NCBI GenBank assembly: GCA_963730115.1
Contig: CAVSQM010000001.1
Coordinates: 124,001 to 188,000 of the forward strand
Reading direction: 5' to 3'
DNA length: 64,000 nt
Origin: DASQFQ01 sp963730115
GTDB lineage: Bacteria; Actinomycetota; Thermoleophilia; Solirubrobacterales; Solirubrobacteraceae
Positions 35,964 to 43,590 of this stretch are shown here, one piece after another. The notes beneath the pieces were generated by a model. It ran no database searches. It worked only from the letters and a program-made list of their open reading frames with translations, and was not told the origin of the DNA. The position numbers and the translations under genes are program-made. How positions within the stretch are numbered: the stretch's first letter is position 1; every line of letters starts with the position of its first letter.

Positions 35964-36883
35964 CAGCTCGCCAGGATGCCCGCCGACAGCAGCAGGCAGA
36001 AGGCCAGTTGCAGCTGCCCCGTGCCGGCCAGCGCGCCGTTCAGGGCCGGGCCGTCGGAGCGCGTCCGCACCACCCGCACCACCGGCACCGCGAGCGGCAC
36101 CGCCAGCAGCGCGAGCAGCAGCCACGGCGACAGCGAGCCCAGCAGCCACGGGAGCTGCGCGGTGACGAACGCGCCCGCCACCATCGCCACGTAGAGGACC
36201 CGCGTGCGCTCGCGCCCGAGCCGCACCGCCAGCGTGCGCTTGCCCGCGCGCCGGTCGGTCTCGAGGTCGCGCACGTTGTTGACCACGAGGATCGCCGAGG
36301 CCAGCAGCCCCACCGGCACGGCCAGGACGAGCGCCTCCCACTCCAGCGCCTCGACCTGCGCGAAGTACGAGCCGGCCACGGCCACGACGCCGAAGAACAG
36401 GAACACGAACACCTCGCCGAGGCCCTCGTAGCCGTACGGCCGCGGCCCGCCGGTGTAGAGGACGCCGGCCAGGATCGAGGCCGCGCCGACCAGCAGCAGC
36501 TCCCAGCCCGCCGTCGCGATCAGGTACGAGCCCGCCAGCACCGCCAGCCCGAAGGCCACGTAGGTCGCCACCAGCACCTGCTTCGGCGGCACGAGCCCGC
36601 CCGCCGTCACCCGCACCGGCCCGAGCCGGTCCTCGGTGTCGGCGCCGCGCCGCGCGTCGGAGTAGTCGTTCGACAGGTTCGTCCCGACCTGGATGAACAG
36701 GGCGCCGAGCAGCGCGGCGATGAAGGTCAGGACCTTGAACGTCCCCTCGGTCGCCGCCAGCGCCGTGCCGACCAGCACCGGCGCGACCGCGGCCGGCAGC
36801 GTCCGCGGACGGGCGGCCATCGCCCAGATCCGCACGGCGCTCGGGCGCTCGGCGGTGAGACTGTCCCCACCCACCCGGCTCAC
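35963..36883 (-). CDS. menA: DHNA polyprenyltransferase
   Basis: Integral membrane prenyltransferase attaching the isoprenoid tail to 1,4-dihydroxy-2-naphthoate. FIQVGTNLSNDYSDARRGADTED gives the first Asp-rich motif, and ILVVNNVRDLETDRRAGKRTLAVRLG the second. About eight hydrophobic helices fill 306 residues. GTG 36883 overlaps the menB stop (GTGA). Middle gene of menB-menA-menC. Confidence 0.95.
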   Translation of the reverse strand: MSRVGGDSLTAERPSAVRIWAMAARPRTLPAAVAPVLVGTALAATEGTFKVLTFIAALLGALFIQVGTNLSNDYSDARRGADTEDRLGPVRVTAGGLVPPKQVLVATYVAFGLAVLAGSYLIATAGWELLLVGAASILAGVLYTGGPRPYGYEGLGEVFVFLFFGVVAVAGSYFAQVEALEWEALVLAVPVGLLASAILVVNNVRDLETDRRAGKRTLAVRLGRERTRVLYVAMVAGAFVTAQLPWLLGSLSPWLLLALLAVPLAVPVVRVVRTRSDGPALNGALAGTGQLQLAFCLLLSAGILAS

Positions 36884-37701
36884 GGCCGGCGCGGGAAGGA
36901 GGAGAAGTCGGGGGTGCGCTTCTCCTTGTAGGCCTCGCGCCCCGCCTTCGCCTCGTCGGACGCGTAGAACAGGAGGTTGGCGTCGTGGGCGAGCTGCTGG
37001 ATGCCCGCGTAGCCGTCCTCGTGCGCGTGGAAGCTCGCCTTCACCAGCCGCAGCGCGAACGGCGACAGCGCGAGCATCTCGCGGCACCACTGGACGGTCT
37101 CCTCCTCGAGCTGCTCCAGCGGCACGACCGTGTTGACGAGCCCCATCTCGAGCGCCTGCTGGGCGTCGTACTGGCGGCACAGCATCCAGAACTCCTTCGC
37201 CTTCTTCGGCCCGACCAGCGACGACAGCAGCGACGCCCCGTAGCCGCCGTCGAACGAGCCGACCCGCGGCCCGGTCTGGCCGAAGCGCGCGTTGTCGGCG
37301 GCGATCGTCAGGTCGCACACGAGGTGGAGCACGTGGCCGCCGCCGATCGCGTAGCCGGCCACCATCGCGACGACCGGCTTCGGCAGCCGCCGGATCTGCA
37401 CGTGCAGGTCGGTGACGTGGAAGCGCCCGACCGACGCGCCGCCGGCCACGTAGCCCGTGTCGCCGCGCACGCGCTGGTCGCCGCCCGAGCAGAACGCCTT
37501 GTCGCCCTCGCCGGTCAGCACGATCACGCCGACCTGCGAGTCCTCGCGGGCGCGCTCCAGCGCGTCCGAGATCTCGATCAGCGTCTCGGGGCGGAACGCG
37601 TTGCGGACCTCCGGGCGGTCGATGGTGATCTTGGCGATCCCCTCGGCCACCTCGTAGCGGATGTCCTCGTACTCGCCCGCGGGCGTCCATTCGACCGGCA
37701 C
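36880..37701 (-). CDS. menB: DHNA-CoA synthase
   Basis: Crotonase-family enzyme cyclising o-succinylbenzoyl-CoA. EYEDIRYEVAEGIAKITIDRPEVRNAFRP opens the domain after a short lead. CSGGDQRVRGDTGYV, GYAIGGGHVLHLVCDLTIAADNARFGQTGP and VGSFDGGYGASLL are MenB hallmarks, and SFHAHEDGYAGIQQL is typical of its C-terminus. GTG 37701 gives 273 residues and lies 7 nt after TAATGT on the minus strand. Divergent from menE. Confidence 0.96.
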   Translation of the reverse strand: MPVEWTPAGEYEDIRYEVAEGIAKITIDRPEVRNAFRPETLIEISDALERAREDSQVGVIVLTGEGDKAFCSGGDQRVRGDTGYVAGGASVGRFHVTDLHVQIRRLPKPVVAMVAGYAIGGGHVLHLVCDLTIAADNARFGQTGPRVGSFDGGYGASLLSSLVGPKKAKEFWMLCRQYDAQQALEMGLVNTVVPLEQLEEETVQWCREMLALSPFALRLVKASFHAHEDGYAGIQQLAHDANLLFYASDEAKAGREAYKEKRTPDFSSFPRRP

Positions 37702-37708
37702 CGCGATG

Positions 37709-37718
37709 ACATTAGCCT
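37709..37718. promoter_or_regulatory. Overlapping divergent -10 elements of menB and menE
   Basis: On the plus strand TAGCCT (37713-37718) ends 7 nt before the menE GTG; TTCGAC at 37690-37695 lies 17 nt upstream as a -35. On the minus strand TAATGT (37714 to 37709) ends 7 nt before the menB GTG. The two hexamers share 2 bp, so polymerase probably cannot occupy both. Confidence 0.6.
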
Positions 37719-37725
37719 CTGGATC

Positions 37726-39018
37726 GTGGAAATCGATCCCTGGCTTGCGCGCGCGACCGCGCGCCGTCCCGAAGCGGTCGCGCTGGAGACGCCCGAGGGG
37801 CGCCTCACCTATCGCGAGCTGCTGATGGCCGCCACCCGCGCCGCCGGACGGCTCGTGCTGCGCGGCGCCGGGCCGGGCGACCGCGTGGCGCTCACGCTGC
37901 CTCCGGGACGCGACTTCGTCGTCGCCCTGCACGCCTGCCTGCTGCTGCGCGCGCCCGCCATGCCGATCGACCCGCGCCTCGGCGAGCGCGAGCGCAAGCA
38001 GCTCACCGGCGCCGTCGAGGTGCTCGTGAACACCCCGCTCCCCGAGGACGGCGGCGCTCCGTTCAGCGTCCGCGAGCCCGACGAGGGCGAGATCGCGCTC
38101 GTCGTCCACACCTCCGGCACCACCCGCGCCCCGCGTGCGGTCGAGCTGACGTTCGGCAACCTCGCCGCGCACATCCGCGCGTCCGGCGCCGTGCTCGGCG
38201 CCGAGCGCGACGAGCGCTGGCTGTGCCCGATGCCGCTCTCCCACGTCGGCGGGCTGATGATCCTCGTGCGCGCCGCCGCGGCGGCCGGCACGGTGGTGCT
38301 CGAGCCGTTCGACGCCGACCGCACCGCCAGGCAGCTGCGGGAGGGCGACATCACGCTCGCCTCGCTCGTCCCGACCATGCTCGCCCGCATCCTCGACGCC
38401 GGCGGCCGCCCCGGCCCGCGCCTGCGCCGCGTGCTGCTGGGCGGCGGGCCCGTCCCGCCGGCGCTGATGCGCCGCGCCGCCGACGCCGGCTTCCCCGTCT
38501 CCCAGACCTACGGGCTCACCGAGGCGTGCAGCACCGTCACGCTCGCCGAGCCCGGCGACCTCGAGACCGCGGGCCGCGCGCTCCCCGGCACCGGGCTGAC
38601 CGTCGCCAAGGACGGCGAGATCCTCATCTCCGGCCCGACCGTGGTGGGGGAGTGGGACGCGCTGCGCACCGGCGACCTCGGCCGCCTCGACGAGCAGGGC
38701 CGCCTGACCGTGATCGGCCGCAAGTCCGACACGATCGTCAGCGGCGGCGAGAACGTCGCGCCGGCCGAGGTCGAGGCGGTCCTGGAGGAGCATCCGCAGG
38801 TGGCGGAGGCGGCCGTGTTCGCCCGCCCGCATCCGGAGTGGGGCGAGTCGGTGACGGCGCTGGTGGTGGCGGACGGGGAGATCGCGCCGAGCGCCGCCGA
38901 GCTGCACGAGCACGTGTCGAGCCGGCTCGCCGGCTTCAAGGTCCCGAAGCGCTTCGAGCTCGTCACCCGGCTCCCGCGCACCGCCTCTGGCAAGCTGCTG
39001 CGCCGGGAGCTCACGTGA
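37726..39018 (+). CDS. menE: o-Succinylbenzoate-CoA ligase
   Basis: AMP-forming acyl-CoA ligase that activates o-succinylbenzoate. VVHTSGTTRAPRAVELTFGN is the P-loop A3 motif. QTYGLTEACSTVTL is A5, RTGDLGRLDEQGRLTVIGRKSDTIVSGG spans A7-A8 and PRTASGKLLRREL holds the A10 lysine. At 430 residues it is short for an acyl-CoA ligase, as is usual for MenE. GTG 37726 heads a plus-strand unit with the methyltransferase that follows by GTGA overlap. Confidence 0.93.
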   Translation: MEIDPWLARATARRPEAVALETPEGRLTYRELLMAATRAAGRLVLRGAGPGDRVALTLPPGRDFVVALHACLLLRAPAMPIDPRLGERERKQLTGAVEVLVNTPLPEDGGAPFSVREPDEGEIALVVHTSGTTRAPRAVELTFGNLAAHIRASGAVLGAERDERWLCPMPLSHVGGLMILVRAAAAAGTVVLEPFDADRTARQLREGDITLASLVPTMLARILDAGGRPGPRLRRVLLGGGPVPPALMRRAADAGFPVSQTYGLTEACSTVTLAEPGDLETAGRALPGTGLTVAKDGEILISGPTVVGEWDALRTGDLGRLDEQGRLTVIGRKSDTIVSGGENVAPAEVEAVLEEHPQVAEAAVFARPHPEWGESVTALVVADGEIAPSAAELHEHVSSRLAGFKVPKRFELVTRLPRTASGKLLRRELT

Positions 39019-39863
39019 CCGACGCCGACGCCTACCGCAAGGAGAGCCGCGCCCGCTGGGGCGAGCAGGCCACGGGCTGGTCCGCGCGCGCCGAGGACCT
39101 CGCGCGCATCACGATGCCCGTCAGCGTGTGGATGATCGACGCGCTCGCGCTGCAGCCGGGCCACGACGTGCTCGAGCTCGCGGCCGGCACCGGCGAGGTC
39201 GGCTTCCTCGCCGCCGAGCAGATCGTCCCCGGCGGCACGCTGATCTGCTCCGACTTCTCACCCGAGATGCTCACCGCCGCGCAGAAGCGGGCGGAGCGGC
39301 TCGGGATCACCAACGCGCGCTTCCGCCAGATCGACGCCGAGGGCATCGACCAGCCCGCGGCGTCGCTCGACGGCGTGCTGTGCCGCTGGGGCTACATGCT
39401 GATGGCCGACGGCGAGGCCGCGCTGCGCGAGACACGCCGGGTGCTCAAGCCGGACGCCCGCGTGGCGCTCGCGGCCTGGACGTCGCCGAGCGAGAACCCG
39501 TGGGCGTCGATCCCCGGCTCGGAGCTCGTCGAGCGCGGCCACCTCGAGCGGCCGGACCCGGACGAGCCCGGCCAGTTCGCCTGGGCGCGCGCCGGCACGA
39601 TCGAGGAGCACGTCGAGGCCGCCGGGTTCACCGAGCTCGAGGTCGACACCGTCGACTTCGTGATCATCCACCCGTCGGTCGACGCCTGGATCGCCGCCAC
39701 CCGCGACCTCGCCTCGCGCTTCCGCGCCGCGCTCGACGGCCTGCCCGCGGCCGAGCGCGACGACGCGATCGCCGCGATCCGCGAGCGGGCGATCCCGTTC
39801 GTGCAGGAGGACGGCTCGGTCGTGCTGCCCGCGCGGACCTGGGTCGCCGCCGCGGCGGCCTAG
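39015..39863 (+). CDS. SAM methyltransferase, probable demethylmenaquinone methyltransferase
   Basis: A 282-residue class I methyltransferase. VLELAAGTGEVGFLAAEQI is the SAM motif I; ICSDFSPEMLTAAQKRAERLG, then FRQIDAEGIDQPAASLDGVLCRWGYMLM and TRRVLKPDARVALAAW follow. Coupling to menE by GTGA and the men setting make it the best candidate for MenG, the last step. It is longer than classical UbiE/MenG (~230) and lacks their exact signature, so the assignment is contextual. Confidence 0.65.
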   Translation: MTDADAYRKESRARWGEQATGWSARAEDLARITMPVSVWMIDALALQPGHDVLELAAGTGEVGFLAAEQIVPGGTLICSDFSPEMLTAAQKRAERLGITNARFRQIDAEGIDQPAASLDGVLCRWGYMLMADGEAALRETRRVLKPDARVALAAWTSPSENPWASIPGSELVERGHLERPDPDEPGQFAWARAGTIEEHVEAAGFTELEVDTVDFVIIHPSVDAWIAATRDLASRFRAALDGLPAAERDDAIAAIRERAIPFVQEDGSVVLPARTWVAAAAA

Positions 39864-40645
39864 CGGACCGCGCGGCGCAGGTACTCCGCGGTTGCGGCGT
39901 CGGCGGGGAAAAATGACTCGATCGACAGCTCCTCGACGGTGATGTCGACCGGCGTGCCGAACGTGGTGACCGTGCTGAAGAAGCGCAGCTCGCCGCCCGG
40001 GATCAGCAGCCGCATGGGAACGACGACGTCGCCGGCCGCGCCCGGGTCGTCGTGGTGCTCGGGCGCGGGATAGGCGTCGAGCTCGTCATAGAGCGTGCGC
40101 AGGGCCGGATCGCCGGTGACGGTGGCTTCGCGGGCCAGCCGGCGCATCAGGTGCGCCTTCCACTGGCCGAGGTTGGCGATCCGCGGCGCGAGCCCGTCGG
40201 GATGGAGGCTGGCCCGCATCACGTTCGCGGGCGGCGCGAGCAGGTCCTCGGGCAGCCCGGCCATCAGCAGACCCGCGGCCTTGTTGTGCGCGACGAGCGC
40301 CCAGCCACGGTCGACCGTGATCGCCGGGTAGGGGTCGTGGCCGTCGAGCACGAGCTGGATCGCGTCGTGGACCGGCTGCATCTCGGGCTCGTCGAGCGCG
40401 CGCTCCTCGTAGACCGGGGCGTAGCCGGCGGCGAGCAGCAGCCGGTTGCGCTCGCGCAGCGGGACCTCGAGCTCGTCGGCGAGGTGGAGCACCATCTCGG
40501 CGCTCGGCTTGGCGCGGCCGGTCTCGACGAAGCTCAGGTGGCGGGTGGAGACGCCCGCCTCGAGCGCGAGGTCGAGCTGGCTGAGCCGGCGGCGCTGGCG
40601 CCAGTCGCGCAGCAGGGTGCCGAAGGGGGCGGCGGTGGCGGACAT
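39860..40645 (-). CDS. XRE-family regulator with MmyB-like ligand domain
   Basis: The N-terminal HTH (LLRDWRQRRRLSQLDLALEAGVSTRHLSFVETGRAKPS, residues about 9-46) is followed by a PAS-like MmyB domain. That domain shows PYPAITVDRGWALVAHN, NVMRASLHPDGLAPRIANL and GGELRFFSTVTTFGTPVDITVEELSIESFFP. The family represses neighbouring genes, often binding fatty acids. ATG 40645 is 6 nt from TACGCT. A perfect dyad at 40679-40697 between it and the divergent membrane gene is the likely operator. The stop is shared with menG through CTAG. Confidence 0.9.
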   Translation of the reverse strand: MSATAAPFGTLLRDWRQRRRLSQLDLALEAGVSTRHLSFVETGRAKPSAEMVLHLADELEVPLRERNRLLLAAGYAPVYEERALDEPEMQPVHDAIQLVLDGHDPYPAITVDRGWALVAHNKAAGLLMAGLPEDLLAPPANVMRASLHPDGLAPRIANLGQWKAHLMRRLAREATVTGDPALRTLYDELDAYPAPEHHDDPGAAGDVVVPMRLLIPGGELRFFSTVTTFGTPVDITVEELSIESFFPADAATAEYLRRAVR

Positions 40646-40651
40646 GGGGCG

Positions 40652-40657
40652 AGCGTA
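40652..40657 (-). promoter_or_regulatory. -10 element (TACGCT) of the XRE regulator
   Basis: On the minus strand TACGCT ends 6 nt before ATG 40645; the dyad lies 21 nt further upstream, over the -35 area. Confidence 0.45.
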
Positions 40658-40678
40658 CGCGAGTGGGTGCCGCGCGGG

Positions 40679-40697
40679 CATTACCCGGCGGGTAATG
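40679..40697. promoter_or_regulatory. Perfect 19-bp operator dyad of the XRE regulator
   Basis: CATTACCCGGCGGGTAATG: 8-bp arms CATTACCC/GGGTAATG around GGC. It is the only AT-containing perfect dyad of this length noticed here and stands between two divergent genes, 34 nt from each start. Confidence 0.65.
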
Positions 40698-40731
40698 GAT
40701 CTGCTGCACGGAGCCCGTCACCGTGGCGGCC

Positions 40732-41148
40732 ATGACCGACACCACGCTCACCGCTCCAGCGGCCCCGGGCCGCATCACCATCCGCTTCGCGCTGCTGCTC
40801 GACGCGGTCATCTCCGGCGCCAACGGCGTCGCCTACCTCGTCGCCGCCGACCCGATCGGCGACCTGCTCGGCCTCCCGGTCGACTTCCTGCGCGCGCTCG
40901 GCGCGTTCTTCGTCGTCTACGCGTTCGCCGTCTGGCTCGTCAGCCGCCGGCCCTCGAGCCCTGCGGTGGCGGCCGTGATCGCCGGCAACGTCCTGTGGGT
41001 GCTCGCGAGCCTCGCGTTCGCGATCGCGGGCTGGCACGACCCGACCACGGCCGGCGTCGTCTGGACCGTCCTGCAGGCCATCATCGTCGCCGGGTTCGCC
41101 GAGCTGCAGGTAGCCTCGGCGCCGTGGCGAGCTGGGACGACGTCGTAG
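40732..41148 (+). CDS. Four-helix membrane protein of unknown function
   Basis: From ATG 40732 the 138-residue product has four hydrophobic segments: about residues 15-38, 45-66, 74-95 and 101-121. A short N-terminal Thr/Ala/Pro tail precedes them. G-A-N-G-V-A-Y-L and W-x-D-P-x-T-A-G-V-V are the most distinctive pieces. It is divergent from the XRE/MmyB regulator and downstream of its dyad, making it the presumed target. Its 3' end overlaps the YjbR gene, whose promoter lies within it. Confidence 0.68.
   Translation: MTDTTLTAPAAPGRITIRFALLLDAVISGANGVAYLVAADPIGDLLGLPVDFLRALGAFFVVYAFAVWLVSRRPSSPAVAAVIAGNVLWVLASLAFAIAGWHDPTTAGVVWTVLQAIIVAGFAELQVASAPWRAGTTS
41111..41116 (+). promoter_or_regulatory. 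-10 element (TAGCCT) of the YjbR gene
   Basis: TAGCCT ends 7 nt before GTG 41124, inside the 3' end of the membrane-protein gene. Confidence 0.5.
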
Positions 41149-41447
41149 CGATCGGGACCGCGCTCCCGGAGACCGAGGAGAGCACCTGGTTCCGCACCCC
41201 GGCGCTGAAGGTGCGGGGGAAGTCGTTCTGCCGCATGAAGGAGGACGGCGAGACGCTCGTGATCCAGGTGCTCGACCTCGAGGACAAGGAGGCGCTCCTG
41301 CGCTCCGACCCCGAGCTGTTCTTCACCACGCCGCACTACGACGGGTACGCGTACGTGCTCGTCCGCCTCGACCGGATCGGCCGTGAGCAGCTGGCCGAGC
41401 TGGTCGAGGATGCGTGGCGGCTGCGCGCGCCGAAGAAGCTTCTGTAG
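41124..41447 (+). CDS. MmcQ/YjbR-family protein
   Basis: A 107-residue small alpha/beta protein: WDDVVAIGTALPETEESTWF, then TPALKVRGKSFCRMKEDGETLVIQV, a TTPHYDGYAYVLVRL strand pair, and an ELVEDAWRLRAPKKLL helix. This is the CyaY-like fold of the MmcQ/YjbR group, thought to bind DNA in some members; no role is established. Its TAG stop is the start of the ilvC -10. Confidence 0.85.
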   Translation: MASWDDVVAIGTALPETEESTWFRTPALKVRGKSFCRMKEDGETLVIQVLDLEDKEALLRSDPELFFTTPHYDGYAYVLVRLDRIGREQLAELVEDAWRLRAPKKLL

Positions 41448-41450
41448 CCT
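41445..41450 (+). promoter_or_regulatory. -10 element (TAGCCT) of ilvC
   Basis: TAGCCT starts with the YjbR stop codon and ends 8 nt before GTG 41459. Confidence 0.55.
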
Positions 41451-41458
41451 GGCCCGCC

Positions 41459-42448
41459 GTGTACTACGACGATGACGCAGACCTCTCCCTCCTCGACGGC
41501 AAGACCGTCGCGATCCTCGGCTACGGCTCGCAGGGTCATGCCCATTCGCTGAACCTCAAGGACTCCGGGGTCGACGTCGTGGTCGGCCTCCGCGAGGGTT
41601 CCGCCTCCGTCGAGAAGGCGCGCGGCGCCGGGCTCGACGTGACCGGCATCGCCGACGCCGCGTCGCGCGGCGACATCGTGATGGTGCTGCTGCCCGACGA
41701 GAAGCACGGGCAGGTCTACCGCGAGGAGATCGCGGACGGCATCGCGCCCGGCAACCTGCTGCTGTTCGGGCACGGCTTCTCGATCCACTTCGGTGAGATC
41801 GATCCGCCGGCCGAGGTCGACGTCGGCCTCGTGGCGCCGAAGGGCCCGGGGCACCTGGTGCGGCGCCAGTACGTGGAGGCGCGCGGCGTGCCGTGCCTGA
41901 TCGCCATCCAGCAGGACGCGACCGGCAACGCGAAGCCGCTGACGCTGGCCTACGCGAAGGGGATCGGCGGCACGCGCGCGGGCGTGATCGAGACGACCTT
42001 CAAGGACGAGACGGAGACCGACCTGTTCGGCGAGCAGGCCGTGCTGTGCGGCGGCGTGTCCGAGCTCGTCAAGGCGGGCTACGAGACGCTCGTGGAGGCC
42101 GGCTACGACCCGAAGCTCGCCTACTTCGAGTGCCTGCACGAGCTGAAGCTGATCGTCGACCTGATGTACGAGAAGGGCCTGTCGGGCATGCGCTTCTCGG
42201 TCTCCAACACCGCCGAGTACGGCGACTACACCCGCGGCAAGCGCATCATCGGGACGGAGACGCGGCAGGCGATGAAGGACATCCTCGGCGAGATCCAGTC
42301 CGGGGAGTTCGCCCGCGAGTGGATCGCGGAGAACCGTGCGGGCCAGGAGAACTTCCAGCGCATGCGGGCCGAGGAGGCCGACCACCAGGTCGAGCGCGAG
42401 GGCAAGCAGCTGCGCTCGATGATGGACTGGATCGAGACCGACTTCTAG
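41459..42448 (+). CDS. ilvC: Ketol-acid reductoisomerase
   Basis: Isomerises and reduces acetolactate, the step after IlvBN. VAILGYGSQGHAHSLNLKDSG is the dinucleotide motif, followed by VGLREGSASVEKA; the Arg-Ser pattern suggests NADPH use. VAPKGPGHLVRRQY, FGEQAVLCGG and ECLHELKLIVDLMYEKG supply Mg ligands. A short class I enzyme of 329 residues. GTG 41459 directly gives the usual VYYDDDADLSLL start. It shares the CTAG stop site with the convergent propeller gene. Confidence 0.96.
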   Translation: MYYDDDADLSLLDGKTVAILGYGSQGHAHSLNLKDSGVDVVVGLREGSASVEKARGAGLDVTGIADAASRGDIVMVLLPDEKHGQVYREEIADGIAPGNLLLFGHGFSIHFGEIDPPAEVDVGLVAPKGPGHLVRRQYVEARGVPCLIAIQQDATGNAKPLTLAYAKGIGGTRAGVIETTFKDETETDLFGEQAVLCGGVSELVKAGYETLVEAGYDPKLAYFECLHELKLIVDLMYEKGLSGMRFSVSNTAEYGDYTRGKRIIGTETRQAMKDILGEIQSGEFAREWIAENRAGQENFQRMRAEEADHQVEREGKQLRSMMDWIETDF

Positions 42449-43590
42449 GGCGGGCAGCACCAGCCGCTGACCTGCGGGAACCCGCGGGTGCCGAACCTCC
42501 GCGACACGCGCGGTGCGGCGAGCATCTGCCGTGCGCCCTCCGCGCCCGGCCGCAGGTAGACCCACTGGTCGGCGAGCGGCCAGGCGACGAGCAGCCAGCG
42601 CCCGCTGGGGGAGAAGCGCAGGCGGGTGAAGCGCCCGTCGGCGCGGAACAGCACGCGGTCGGGGCCGCCGGGCCGCATCAGCGCCACCTCGCTGGAGGTG
42701 CGCTCGCGCCGCGCGACCGCCACCAGCGAGCCGCCGCGGGCGGGGGCGAACGTCGTGACGGTCTGGCGGCCGGGCATCCACATCCGCGCCGTGCGGCGCC
42801 CGCGGGCGTCGTAGACCGCGATCGAGCGGTGGAGGTTGACCAGCAGGCGCGTGCCGTCGGCGGACCAGGCGATCTGGCTCGGCACGTGGGGGAGGGTGAT
42901 ACGGGCGAGTCGCTGCCGCGTGTCGACGTCGACCACGTCGACGTGGGCGCCGGACAGGGACGCGAGCACGTGCCGCGCACCAGGGCGCCAGGCGGCGGGG
43001 CGGAACGTGCCGGCGTCGAGCAGCCGGTCACCGGTGCCGTCGCCCGCGACGACGCGCAGGTCGCCGCCGGTGCGGTAGGCGACGCGGAAGCCGCTCGGCG
43101 ACCACAGCGCCTGCGAGATCGGGCGCGGCGCGGTCAGCGACCAGCGGACGTTGCCGCGCAGGTCGAGAGCGGCCAGCCGCCGCCCCTTCCAGGCGATCAC
43201 GAACTTGCCGTGGGGCGACCACGACGCGGCCGACCACGCCCCGAGCCGTCGCCGCTTCCCGTTCGCGTCGACGATCCACGTGATGCCGCTGGAGGACACG
43301 AGCAGCCGCCCGCCGGACGGCAGCCGGTCCGCGCGCGGCGCCCGGTCGGTGGGCAGCTCCGGCCGCAGCCCGACGGCCGTCCGGACCCAGTCCGCGACCG
43401 CCTCGCCGGGAGGGGAGAGGGCCGCCGCGAGGACGCACAGCACTGCGGCAACGGCCCAGGGTGCGCGAGTGCGGCGCGGTGCCACGGGCTCCCGCCTCGC
43501 GAACTCGTCTTGCAGCCGCAGCAGCGCGCGCTCGCGCGCGCCGTCCTCGTCGGGCGCGACCGCCTGCCGGAGCCGGTCCTCAACGCTCAT
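42445..43590 (-). CDS. Membrane-anchored propeller protein, probable anti-sigma partner
   Basis: From ATG 43590 an acidic/basic cytosolic segment of about 45 residues (SVEDRLRQAVAPDEDGARERALLRLQDEF) precedes one membrane helix (APWAVAAVLCVLAAALS). The roughly 300-residue exterior shows WD40/TolB-like repeats: AASWSPHGKFVIAWKG, ALWSPSGFRVAYR, IAWSADGTRLLVNL, LRFSPSGRWLLVAW. It follows the ECF sigma gene with an 11-nt overlap, the usual anti-sigma place, but no zinc-binding HxxxCxxC motif is present. It ends in GWCCPP. Confidence 0.72.
   Translation of the reverse strand: MSVEDRLRQAVAPDEDGARERALLRLQDEFARREPVAPRRTRAPWAVAAVLCVLAAALSPPGEAVADWVRTAVGLRPELPTDRAPRADRLPSGGRLLVSSSGITWIVDANGKRRRLGAWSAASWSPHGKFVIAWKGRRLAALDLRGNVRWSLTAPRPISQALWSPSGFRVAYRTGGDLRVVAGDGTGDRLLDAGTFRPAAWRPGARHVLASLSGAHVDVVDVDTRQRLARITLPHVPSQIAWSADGTRLLVNLHRSIAVYDARGRRTARMWMPGRQTVTTFAPARGGSLVAVARRERTSSEVALMRPGGPDRVLFRADGRFTRLRFSPSGRWLLVAWPLADQWVYLRPGAEGARQMLAAPRVSRRFGTRGFPQVSGWCCPP

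Noticed and set aside
41445..41459. Shine-Dalgarno for ilvC
   Set aside because: The bases before GTG 41459 (ggcccgcc) have no purine-rich run; the TAGCCT promoter explains the spacing better.
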